Assembly: GCF_020829645.1 (NCBI RefSeq)
Contig: NZ_JAIVFS010000009.1
Span: 1 to 64,000, forward strand
DNA from: Nostoc mirabile CHAB5784
Lineage (GTDB): Bacteria; Cyanobacteriota; Cyanobacteriia; Cyanobacteriales; Nostocaceae
Direction of reading: 5' to 3'
Length of the DNA: 64,000 nucleotides
Numbering within the stretch: the stretch's first letter is position 1; each line of letters starts with the position of its first letter. The notes beneath the pieces were generated by a model that ran no database searches, had not been told where the DNA came from, and saw only the letters and a list, made by a program, of their open reading frames with translations. Of the stretch, positions 33,252 to 41,415 are shown in pieces. The position numbers were made by a program, and so were the translations under genes.

Positions 33252-33302
33252 ACCCACGGAGGTGGGTAAAGTCTCGTGTAGCCGCGACTTCTAGTCGCTA
33301 GG
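33252..33302. repeat. Dispersed hairpin repeat CCCACGGAGGTGGG...GCGACTTCTAGTCGC
   Basis: Two hairpins, CCCAC(GGAG)GTGGG and GCGAC(TTCTA)GTCGC, joined by TCTCGTGTAGCC. Inverted copy at 39443-39499, partial copies at 46010-46030 and 49726-49785. Confidence 0.75.
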
Positions 33303-33385
33303 ACTTTTCTGCATCGCACTGTTTTAAGAAATGTATGATTGATGTATCTTAAGTTTTGAATCAACATTTCTGGATGTAAACCGCC

Positions 33386-34117
33386 ATGAAAGCCGATAGT
33401 AAGCCAAACTATACAATTTTAGAAGTTCAAGAACTTGATGTTAATTATGGCGGTATCCAAGCTCTGAAAAAAATTAATTTAATTATTCAACAAGGGGAGG
33501 TAGTTACTCTAATTGGTGCTAATGGTGCTGGTAAAACTACCACACTCCGCGCCATATCTAAAGTAGTTAATCCTAAGAGTGGTGTAATTATCTATAATGG
33601 ACATAATATTAACCGCCGCCAAACTCACGAAGTTGTACAACTTGGCATCGCCCACTGTCCAGAAGGACGGAGAGTCTTAGCACGGCAAACAGTATTGGAT
33701 AATTTACTTTTGGGTGCTTATATTCGCTCCAATCAAGCTGAGGTAAAAGCAGATATTGGGCGCCAATTTGAGCTATTTCCACGTTTGTCACAAAGACGCA
33801 ATCAACTAGCAGGAACCCTCAGTGGTGGTGAACAACAAATGTTAGCGATCGCTCGTGCTGTCATGAGTAAACCACAACTATTACTTTTAGACGAGCCTAG
33901 CTTAGGTTTAGCACCTGCGATCGTCCGGGAAATCTTCTCTATTATTGAAAATCTCCGGGCTACAGGCGTGACTATTTTGTTAGTTGAACAAAACGCTAAT
34001 CTGGCACTACAAATTGCCGATCGCGGTTATGTTTTGGAAGCTGGTTCTATTACCTTAACAGGTGCAGCCTCAGAATTAATTAGTGATGAGCGAGTTAAAA
34101 AAGCTTATTTAGGGTAA
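33386..34117 (+). CDS. livF: Branched-chain amino acid ABC transporter ATPase LivF
   Basis: A 243-residue ATPase with Walker A GANGAGKTTTLRA, signature LSGGEQQMLAIARAVMSKP, Walker B LLLLDEPSLGLAP and the switch region VEQNANLAL. The 'GEQQMLAIARAL' style and the EGRRV segment are typical of LivF. It completes the LIV-type transporter. It is separated from livG by 2.9 kb that contains two minus-strand genes and repeats, so it must have its own promoter, or be read through a long transcript. Confidence 0.93.
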   Translation: MKADSKPNYTILEVQELDVNYGGIQALKKINLIIQQGEVVTLIGANGAGKTTTLRAISKVVNPKSGVIIYNGHNINRRQTHEVVQLGIAHCPEGRRVLARQTVLDNLLLGAYIRSNQAEVKADIGRQFELFPRLSQRRNQLAGTLSGGEQQMLAIARAVMSKPQLLLLDEPSLGLAPAIVREIFSIIENLRATGVTILLVEQNANLALQIADRGYVLEAGSITLTGAASELISDERVKKAYLG

Positions 34118-34150
34118 TTAATTAAATGAAAGTTTTTGAGGTAGAAGCAG

Positions 34151-34714
34151 ATGGTAAAATCACCAACTAAACCCCTAACTTTAGAAGAGTTTTTGAAACT
34201 ACCAGAAACAGAACCTAGTTCAGAATACATCAATGGTCAAATTATTTAAAAGCCAATGCCACAGGGAAAATATAGTAAATTACAGGGGAAGTTAGTCACA
34301 GGTATAAACCAGGTAATTGAAAGTCGAAAGATTGCCCTAGCTTTCCCAGAACTGCGGTGTACTTTTGGCGGACGTTCAATTGTCCCTGATGTAGCTGTGT
34401 TTGCTTGGGAACGGATTCCCATAGATGAGCGTGGAGATGTGGCTAATGTTTTTCACACATATCCAGACTGGACAATTGAGATTCTTTCGCCGGATCAAAA
34501 CCAGACTAAAGTAACCGGAAATATTCTACATTGTTTAAAACATGGTAGTCGTTTAGGTTGGTTAATTGATCCAGGCGATCGCTCTGTTTTAGTTTATCCA
34601 CCAAAGCAGCAACCAGAACTTTTACAAGAAGAACAAGAAATATTACCAGTTCCTGATTTAGTTAGCGGCTTTCAATTAACTGTAGGGCAATTATTTGGAT
34701 GGTTGAAGTTGTAA
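34151..34714 (+). pseudogene. Uma2 family gene with an in-frame nonsense codon
   Basis: The frame opens at ATG 34151 with MVKSPTKPLTLEEFLKLPET and then EPSSEYINGQII, stops at TAA 34247-34249, and goes on in the same frame with KPMPQGKYSKLQGKLV through GGRSIVPDVAVF (nuclease D), DWTIEILSPDQNQTKV and GWLIDP. Family members have Q at the stop (IIQKPMP), so CAA changed to TAA. The second part can be restarted at ATG 34256 (152 residues), so some product may exist. Located 33 bases after livF. Confidence 0.8.
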
Positions 34715-34799
34715 GTAATTGTATAGATTCATGTCTAGCTTTGGGAATACTAAAGGCAATACGCTTGGTTAAGGCTAAAACTCTTTATCAAAGTCAAAT

Positions 34800-35010
34800 T
34801 TTTAACGTAGACGCAAAGCGGTGAAGCAGCGCGGTCTTCTCCCAAGGGGAGACGCCAAGGGCGATGGGGGTTTCCCCCATGAGCGACTGCACCAAGCCGG
34901 AGGGCTTGCCGCAGGCTACCGCAGGGGCGCAGAGAAGCCAGTGCGTTGGGCGGGTTCCCCGACTTGTTCGCGCAGCGTCTCCCCTTGGGAGAAGCAACTG
35001 GCGCGAAACA
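34800..35010. repeat. Mosaic repeat block between livF region and nuclease gene
   Basis: A patchwork of dispersed words (TTCTCCCAAGGGGAGACGCC, GCCGGAGGGCTTGCC, GGCGGGTTCCCCGACTTG). No gene. AACTGAACTGTATTGATAC at 35034-35052 matches the edge of the repeats at 1058-1073 and 43342. Confidence 0.7.
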
Positions 35011-35086
35011 GAGAGAAGAGAAAAAAATCCTTAACTGAACTGTATTGATACTAAAGATAGTAATTTACTGAAGTCAGAGCGAGATA

Positions 35087-35527
35087 ATGGATTCCGTAAA
35101 TTTAATAAAAACGGGTGATAGTTGGAAATTTGCGACTGAAGCTGATTTAGAAGATTTTGTCTGGGCGAATTTAAAGGAACTTTTCGGGTTAATTCCGCTA
35201 AAGCGACAATATTATATTAAAGGTCAAATTTGCGACATTTTAGCCTTGAATGAGAAGAGACAGTTAGTAGTGCTGGAATTGAAAAACGGTGAAGACAGAT
35301 ATATTGTTCAGCAACTAACTCGATATTATGAAGCTTTAATTGAGAATAAACCCTTTCAGGAAGAGGTTGATTATGGACAACCCATTGGTTTAATAGCGAT
35401 TACAGCCAGGGAATACATCAACGAAGACAAAAGACGACATCAAGAGTATCAAAATGCTATTAAATCTCGAAAAACTTTGAATGAGCTAGTCGATATTGCT
35501 TTAGAGACTTGGCTAAAAAGGCTTTAA
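35087..35527 (+). CDS. NucS/EndoMS-like PD-(D/E)XK nuclease-domain protein
   Basis: A 146-residue protein with a restriction-like nuclease core: E in FATEADLEDFVW, D in QICDILALNEKRQLVVLELK (D, then E-L-K as E-x-K) and Q in DRYIVQQLTRYYEAL. This is the pattern of NucS/DUF91 C-terminal domains, here without the N-terminal DNA-binding part. Such stand-alone domains occur in many cyanobacteria with unknown targets. The gene is alone; ATG start has a weak GCGAGA purine stretch upstream. Confidence 0.75.
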   Translation: MDSVNLIKTGDSWKFATEADLEDFVWANLKELFGLIPLKRQYYIKGQICDILALNEKRQLVVLELKNGEDRYIVQQLTRYYEALIENKPFQEEVDYGQPIGLIAITAREYINEDKRRHQEYQNAIKSRKTLNELVDIALETWLKRL

Positions 35528-35683
35528 GAAAAGCTACATTGACAGCATTTATAACTTTTCCTAATCATTAGTATTATTAAATATTATTACGATTTTTGTC
35601 ATATATTAATATTTGCAGCCCTCCTTGCAGATATCTATATATTTGTTTAGCGGCGAATTCTATTCACCGGAATAATTAAACCC

Positions 35684-36331
35684 ATGAGTCAAATAGTCTG
35701 GATAGCAAGACACGCTAACCGCCTCGATTTCGTAAACCCTGATTGGTTTCTCACCGCCGAACGACGCTACGATCCACCCTTGTCTGATGATGGTATGGTG
35801 CAGGCACAACAGTTAGCTAAACGATTAAAAGGAGAAAATATTGCCCATATTTTCGCTTCTCCTTTCCTGCGAACCGTACAAACGGCAAACGCAGTTGCAG
35901 AAATACTCAACTTACCAATCAAATTGGAAACAGGCTTGAGTGAATGGCTAAATCCAGTTTGGATGACAGAAGAACCCGAAAGACTCTCAACTCCAGCATT
36001 AGCAGACTTATTCCCCAGAATTGACACCAGCTACACGTCGCGCATCGCCGCTAAATATCCTGAAACTCGCGAAAAAGTCCGAGAACGTTCTGGGCAAACT
36101 GCGAGATGTTTAGCTACTGAGTTCCTCCCAGAACATATCCTGCTAGTAGCACATGGTGCATCTGTGTTGGGGGGAGCAATGGGGTTAGTGGGGGAAATTG
36201 CCAAAACAGAAGTCAAGGCTTCTTTATGTTCTCTAGTGAAAGTGGTACGCGAAGATCCAGAATGGTTATTAGAACTAAAGGGAGATACTTCCCATTTAAC
36301 CCACATAGAAGAAGTTATTCGATTTGCTTAA
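35684..36331 (+). CDS. Histidine phosphatase superfamily protein
   Basis: A 215-residue phosphoglycerate mutase-like protein. The catalytic histidine is in WIARHANRLDF (RHA instead of the usual RHG), the second Arg/His set includes SPFLRTVQTA and LLVAHGASVLGG. The RHAxR variant and RYDPPLSDDG segment are like the UBASH3/eukaryote-type phosphatases that occur in cyanobacteria. Substrate unknown. It lies 86 bases ahead of glucokinase on the same strand and may be part of one unit with it, which would suit a sugar-phosphate role. Confidence 0.85.
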   Translation: MSQIVWIARHANRLDFVNPDWFLTAERRYDPPLSDDGMVQAQQLAKRLKGENIAHIFASPFLRTVQTANAVAEILNLPIKLETGLSEWLNPVWMTEEPERLSTPALADLFPRIDTSYTSRIAAKYPETREKVRERSGQTARCLATEFLPEHILLVAHGASVLGGAMGLVGEIAKTEVKASLCSLVKVVREDPEWLLELKGDTSHLTHIEEVIRFA

Positions 36332-36416
36332 ACCTCTGATAGAGATTTGGGTTCATGACTTCTGCTAGGTTGGGTATATCCTACAAAAAAAGTAATTTAA
36401 TTCACCAATAAATTCT

Positions 36417-37442
36417 ATGACTTTGTTACTAGCTGGAGACATCGGCGGTACGAAAACTATTCTGCAATTGGTTGAAAAATCAGACTCACCAGCAATACAT
36501 ACTATTTATCAAGAAAGTTACCACAGTGCCGATTTTCCTGATTTAGTACCGATAGTGCAGCAGTTTTTGGTCAAAGCTAACACACCAATACCAGAAAAGG
36601 CTTGTTTTGCGATCGCAGGCCCCATTGTCAAAAATACTGCCAAACTGACCAATTTAGCCTGGTTCCTAGATACCGAACGTTTAGAAGAAGAATTGGGTAT
36701 CCCGCATATTTCTTTGATTAACGACTTTGCCGCCGTTGGCTATGGCATTTCAGGTTTACAAAAACAAGACTTGCTGACGTTGCAAGTTGGCAAACCTCAA
36801 CCCGAAACCCCCATTGGAATTATTGGTGCTGGTACTGGTTTAGGACAAGGATTTTTAATTAAGCAGGGAAACGAATATCAAGTCTTTCCCTCAGAAGGTG
36901 GACACGCTGACTTTGCCCCTCGGAACGAGATCGAGTTTCAACTATTGAGATACCTGCTGGATAAACATGATATCCAGCGCGTTTCTGTGGAACGCGTGGT
37001 TTCTGGAATGGGAATTGTGGCAATTTACCAATTTTTGCGCGATCGCAAATTTGCCGCCGAATCACCAGATATTGCCCAAGTCGTCAGAACTTGGGAACAA
37101 GAAGCTGGACAAGAAGAGAAAAGTGTCGATCCCGGTGCTGTCATTGGTACAGCTGCATTACAAGGTAGCGATCGCCTCTGTGAACAAACTTTGCAATTAT
37201 TTATAGAGGCTTACGGTGCAGAAGCTGGCAATCTTGCCCTTAAACTCCTACCTTACGCTGGCTTATACATTGCTGGTGGAATTGCGCCCAAAATCCTGCC
37301 CTTAATTGAAAACAACGGTTTCTTATTAAATTTCACCCAAAAAGGCAGGATGCGCCGCCTCCTTGAAGAGATCCCCGTGTATGTTATCCTCAACCCGCAA
37401 GTGGGGCTAATAGGTGCTGCTTTATGTGCTGCTAGGTTATAA
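36417..37442 (+). CDS. glk: Glucokinase
   Basis: A 341-residue ROK/hexokinase-fold kinase. It has the phosphate 1 motif LLAGDIGGTKTILQL, the sugar-binding SLINDFAAVGYGI with catalytic D, GIIGAGTGLGQGF and EGGHADFAPRNEIEFQLL. Glucokinase phosphorylates glucose with ATP at the entry to glycolysis and the oxidative pentose phosphate route used in the dark or in heterocysts. The length matches bacterial Glk. A secreted protein gene follows after 45 bases. Confidence 0.92.
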   Translation: MTLLLAGDIGGTKTILQLVEKSDSPAIHTIYQESYHSADFPDLVPIVQQFLVKANTPIPEKACFAIAGPIVKNTAKLTNLAWFLDTERLEEELGIPHISLINDFAAVGYGISGLQKQDLLTLQVGKPQPETPIGIIGAGTGLGQGFLIKQGNEYQVFPSEGGHADFAPRNEIEFQLLRYLLDKHDIQRVSVERVVSGMGIVAIYQFLRDRKFAAESPDIAQVVRTWEQEAGQEEKSVDPGAVIGTAALQGSDRLCEQTLQLFIEAYGAEAGNLALKLLPYAGLYIAGGIAPKILPLIENNGFLLNFTQKGRMRRLLEEIPVYVILNPQVGLIGAALCAARL

Positions 37443-37487
37443 CAGCTAGCATCATCAGTGAGATCAGCATCTCAAAAGGCAAAAAAT

Positions 37488-38090
37488 ATGACAATTAAAA
37501 GTCTGTTGCCATTAATCGCCGCCACACTTGTCTGTGGTGGTTCTGTTTTTGTGGAAGCGCGTCAACCCAAACCTCCGGCGGCTGTTGTCAAACCAAAGGT
37601 TTCTCAACCCGTGCAGCCACGATGGAAGTTATACACTGCCCCAGATGGGCGCTTTAGTATTTTGATGCCGGGAAACCCCAACAGAAATACTCAATACCAA
37701 AAAACTTACATGGGGGAAATTACCTTACAAATATTTGTCGCTCAACCACTAAAACAGCAAGTAGCTTATGTAGTTACTTACAATGATTTTCCTTATAGTT
37801 ATGGTCAAATAACTGACCCCCAAGCTTTACTTAATAATGCACGGGATATGGCTTTAAAGACTACGAAAAGTAATTTAATTAGTCAAAGGAATATTCGTAG
37901 TTCCAATAATCATCCTGGCAAAGAAATTGAATATATCAATTCTGGAGGAAAAATCACTAAAAGTAGAATGTATGTTGCTGAAGGAAGGTTATATCAAGTA
38001 ATGGCAATAACTACAAAAAAACAGCAAAAGACATTAGCTAAAACCATTACGGGATATTTAAATTCTTTCCATGTAGTTTTGAAAAAGTGA
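37488..38090 (+). CDS. Secreted hypothetical protein (PsbP/DcrB-like fold suspected)
   Basis: A 200-residue protein from ATG 37488 with a signal peptide (MTIKSLLPLIAATLVCGGSV) and then a proline-rich linker. The body starts WKLYTAPDGRFSILMPGNPN and continues in the style of small single-domain PsbP/DcrB-type lipoproteins ('PDGRFSIxMPGxP'). No lipobox. A longer frame starts at 37458 but adds polar residues before the signal, so ATG 37488 is preferred. Function unknown. Confidence 0.7.
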   Translation: MTIKSLLPLIAATLVCGGSVFVEARQPKPPAAVVKPKVSQPVQPRWKLYTAPDGRFSILMPGNPNRNTQYQKTYMGEITLQIFVAQPLKQQVAYVVTYNDFPYSYGQITDPQALLNNARDMALKTTKSNLISQRNIRSSNNHPGKEIEYINSGGKITKSRMYVAEGRLYQVMAITTKKQQKTLAKTITGYLNSFHVVLKK

Positions 38091-38689
38091 AATAATTAAA
38101 ACCTCTACTATATTAGTCTTGGAATCAATTGCGTGGTTTATATAGCGTATTTGTCGCATTCTTTTTTCAAATTGGTATCACTTTTATTCCTCTTTCCTAA
38201 AAGGCTACGGTCTACACACAAGTCAGATTTACCCCCCTTAATCCCCCCTTATCAAGGGGGGAAATAAGAAATCTAGTTCCCTTCCCAATACATCGGGGAG
38301 CCACTGCGTTGGGGAGCCAGTGCTGTGGGCGGGTTTCCCGACTTGAGGCACCTGGCGTCCGGCTCTGCCGACTTGTTCGCTCTTAGCGTTCCCGCAGGGT
38401 AGCAAGTGGCGTGAGGGTTAGGGTGGGGTAAAACTGATACTAAAACCTCGTTTTCTTACAGATTCTGCGATACACCACAAACCGGATAAAAAATTTTGGA
38501 TTGTCGCTAACAATATTTTTCCAGGAACTCCAAACTTCTAACTCCTAAATTCTGCTGTATTTTAATTTTTTTAGCTTATATCATACAACTTATACGCTAC
38601 TCAACCGCTTATTAAAACATGATTTCTAACACTAGGATGTCATGTTAATAATCATTCATGACCAAATTAAATAAAACCAAGTGAAATAA
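38091..38689. other. Intergenic region with repeats
   Basis: Holds a C/G-rich block at 38228-38265 (CCCCCTTATCAAGGGGGG) and a mosaic repeat at 38281-38430. The last 150 bases are A/T-rich and should hold the promoter of the fasciclin gene. No gene seen. Confidence 0.5.
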
Positions 38690-39084
38690 ATGGCTAATAC
38701 TACTGATACTGGCGTTACCTCTAGTTCTTTTAGCACCCTGGTTGATGCAATCAAGGCTGCCAATTTGATAGATACTCTCAAAGGTGTTGACTCATTTATC
38801 GCCTCTCCATCCACAAATCAAGCTTTTGCAAAGCTTCCAGCAGATACTGTAGAGACATTGCTTAATAATATTAATAAGCTCCAGGAACTCCTGACGTATC
38901 ATATTGTTTCCGGCAAGGTGATGCCCATAAAGCCGATTGAAGGTTCAAGTTTTAAAATTGACCCTTTTTATCGTTTCAATGCAAATTATGAACCACAGCC
39001 TCAAAACCCGATGCTGTTGATGATAACGGTGTCATCCACATCATTGTTGATTCCTCAGTCAACAAACGTATAGATAGCGAATAA
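38690..39084 (+). pseudogene. Fasciclin (FAS1) domain gene, frameshifted
   Basis: The first 80 codons (STLVDAIKAANLIDTLKG, DSFIASPSTNQAFAKLPADT, LLTYHIVSGKVM) are a clear FAS1 domain without signal peptide. After about 39005 the natural continuation DDNGVIHIIVDSSVNK lies in another frame, running to TAA at 39082. The read-through frame ends at 39073 instead. The middle (KPIEGSSFKIDPFYRF) is also divergent. FAS1 proteins are usually secreted adhesins; this copy is probably broken or the frame was shifted by sequencing error. Confidence 0.65.
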
Positions 39085-39701
39085 CGTGTGTGGGCTAGAA
39101 ACTATTTATAGTCATAGTCACTACCTCACGGCTGGCTAAATATATTTTCAGGAACTTAACCAAGTTAAATGTTATACCTACGCGCGTTTAAAATCGCTTG
39201 CTCTAAACCAACCTGAGTTCGCTTTATCATTCAGAATCCCCAAGCTGGATTCTGGCTCACCTCGACTGCGCTCGGCGACCACCTGACTCCTGAATTCTTC
39301 TTCGGTAACTACTCTTCTCCTGAGACAGAAGCTGCGCGTAGCTTACTTAGAGTGCTACGGAAACGTTTCTAATGAATGCGCTTTTTGAGCGAATCAACTA
39401 GAGACGCCTTAGAGGATGAATGAACAAGTCTAATTTATTACTAGCCCTAGCGACTATAAGTCGCGGCTACACGAGACAAAACCCACCTCCGTGGGTTATA
39501 AAACCCTTGATTTTGCATTCAGTCTACAGAGGTAGACTTTGATTGTGTAGTAGCGAATTCTATTCGCCTAATACTTTTCAAACATCCTCTTAGCGTAGCG
39601 GGGCGTTCCCGTCTCTAAGAGTTGCCCAGTGTCATTTTCCATCTCTAGTTACTCATTTTTAAGCCCACTTTGCACTTAGAGCTTTAATAGCAGGTCTTGT
39701 T
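39085..39701. other. Intergenic region with dispersed repeats
   Basis: Contains CTCGACTGCGCTCGGCGACC (about 39259), a copy of the CCCACGGAGG hairpin repeat (39443-39499) and AGCGAATTCTATTCGCC. No gene seen. Confidence 0.55.
39443..39499. repeat. Dispersed hairpin repeat, inverted copy of 33252-33302
   Basis: GCGACTATAAGTCGC, GGCTACACGAGACAAAACCC and CCCACCTCCGTGGG: the reverse complement of the other copy with changes in the loops. Confidence 0.75.
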
Positions 39702-40229
39702 ATGAATTCACTCAATGGCTCTTGCTTGACAGATGGGATACTCAAAGGTGTACAAGTACTCGTTGTAGACAACGATCGCGATAGTAGAGATTTGTACAGA
39801 TTTTTACTTCAAGACGAGAGCGCAAATGTGATTACTGCTGGTTCGATAAAAGAAGCTTTAGAAATCCTGAGTTGGTTCACACCCAACATCCTTGTCTGCG
39901 AAATTAGGTTTTTAGGTGAAAGTATTTATACATTACTAAATACATTCAGTGCTATGGAAGCAAACAATGGTAATCATATCCCCATTATTGTGACCTCAAC
40001 ATCTACCACAGGTACTAATGACCAAATTCCGGATGTCGAGTTTGAAGAATATTTACTCAAACCATTCGACCTTGACAAATTTGTTTCCATGATTAGGAAT
40101 CAAGTACAGGAAGATGTGGCGGAAAATTTTTACCATGTATTAGTTTACACTAATATACTAAGCACTTCTCAAGGCCACAATCGGGTCGAGTTTAGCAGCG
40201 CGACGTGCAGGAACAACACCAAAGAATAA
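39702..40229 (+). CDS. Degenerate receiver-domain protein
   Basis: A 175-residue protein with one receiver domain (about residues 16-135). The acidic pocket is VVDNDRDSRD and the conserved Lys is in EYLLKPFDL, but the phosphoacceptor is Glu (E67 in ILVCEIRFLGES) where active receivers have Asp. It may be a pseudo-receiver, locked in an active-like state, or non-functional. The last 24 codons (40158-40229) lie antisense to the 3' end of the MacB-like permease, so that C-terminus is probably an accidental extension after loss of the native stop. Confidence 0.72.
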   Translation: MNSLNGSCLTDGILKGVQVLVVDNDRDSRDLYRFLLQDESANVITAGSIKEALEILSWFTPNILVCEIRFLGESIYTLLNTFSAMEANNGNHIPIIVTSTSTTGTNDQIPDVEFEEYLLKPFDLDKFVSMIRNQVQEDVAENFYHVLVYTNILSTSQGHNRVEFSSATCRNNTKE

Positions 40230-41375
40230 ACCAATACCACCAGAGACACCAACTGCCATAGTAATCGCTGCTGGAGAAAGTGCCGCTTCTAAGGGAGTCA
40301 AGGCTCCCACTAATAGAATGCCACTGATGCCAACCGCAGTCCCAACTAAACCGCCAGCTGCGGAAACTATCACTGCCTCAATGATGAACTGTAGCAAAAT
40401 ATCTTGTTCAGTTGCCCCGATCGCTTTCCTTAATCCGATTTCTTGAGTGCGTTCGGTGACGGAGACAAGCATAATATTCATGATACCAATGCCGCCGACA
40501 AATAAAGATATCCCAGCGATCGCAGCTAGCATGATTGTCAATGCACCTGTAATTTGACCGACAGTTTGCAAAGCATCCTTTTGAGAACGGATAGTAAAGT
40601 CATCTTCACCATTAATTTTGTGCCGTAGACGCAGTAAATTAGTAATTTGAAATTCTGCTGCATCCACACTCTCTGAATCACGAGCGGCAGCAACGAGATA
40701 ATCTAAAGCAATACCATAAGGAGAATTTTTTCCCACAAGTCGGTTTGCTGAAGTCGTGATTGGTATTAAAGCAGCATCATCATAATCTGCTCCCACGCTG
40801 GAACCTTTAGCTATTAACGTCCCAATCACTTGAAAGCTAGTATTTCCAACTCGCAATTGTTGACCGATGGCGTTACTATTACCGAATAGTTTTTCTGCCA
40901 AGTCTCCACCTAGCACAACAACTTGGTTACTTCCCTTGATGTCTACCTCAGAGAAAAATCTGCCTTTAGCAGTTTCAAAATCCCGCACCGACAGGAAGCT
41001 AGGAGTTGTACCAATGATGTTGACATCGGTGTTTCTGTTGCGGTATACAACTACCTGTCTCCTGTTTAACTCCGGTGCAACTCCTACTACTGTTGGGACT
41101 TGAGAGGCGATCGCTTCAGCATCTTGTAACACCAGAGTTTTTGGCACTTCAAAGGAGATACGCTGAGTTTCTCGATTACCTGGCAGTACAAACAGCACAT
41201 TTGGCCCTAATGACTCCAACTGTTTATTAACGTATTTTTGCCCACCTTCACCAATGCCAATCATGGCAATCACTGAGGCATTGCCAATAACTATACCCAA
41301 CATAGTGAGGGCGCTACGCAGCTTATTCGACAGCAGAGTTTTCCCCGCCATTTGAATACTTTCTAAAAAATTCAT
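40158..41375 (-). CDS. MacB/FtsX-type ABC transporter permease
   Basis: A 405-residue permease with four membrane helices, one at the N-terminus (LRSALTMLGIVIGNASVIAM) and three at the C-terminus, around a large periplasmic MacB-PCD domain (about residues 45-245). The C-terminal segment MLVSVTERTQEIGLRKAIGA is the FtsX-family signature. It lies 31 bases after the adaptor gene on the same strand and belongs with the ATPase at 45194-45958. This tripartite type exports macrolides, peptides or glycolipids (as DevBCA does in heterocysts). Substrate here is unknown. Confidence 0.9.
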   Translation of the reverse strand: MNFLESIQMAGKTLLSNKLRSALTMLGIVIGNASVIAMIGIGEGGQKYVNKQLESLGPNVLFVLPGNRETQRISFEVPKTLVLQDAEAIASQVPTVVGVAPELNRRQVVVYRNRNTDVNIIGTTPSFLSVRDFETAKGRFFSEVDIKGSNQVVVLGGDLAEKLFGNSNAIGQQLRVGNTSFQVIGTLIAKGSSVGADYDDAALIPITTSANRLVGKNSPYGIALDYLVAAARDSESVDAAEFQITNLLRLRHKINGEDDFTIRSQKDALQTVGQITGALTIMLAAIAGISLFVGGIGIMNIMLVSVTERTQEIGLRKAIGATEQDILLQFIIEAVIVSAAGGLVGTAVGISGILLVGALTPLEAALSPAAITMAVGVSGGIGLFFGVVPARRAAKLDPIVALRSA

Positions 41376-41382
41376 GTCTTAA

Positions 41383-41415
41383 AAATTACGAATTACGAAT
41401 TACGAATTACGAATT
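41383..41415. repeat. ATTACGA heptamer tract
   Basis: Four to five ATTACGA units between the adaptor and permease genes. The first bases form the adaptor gene's stop region. Confidence 0.85.
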
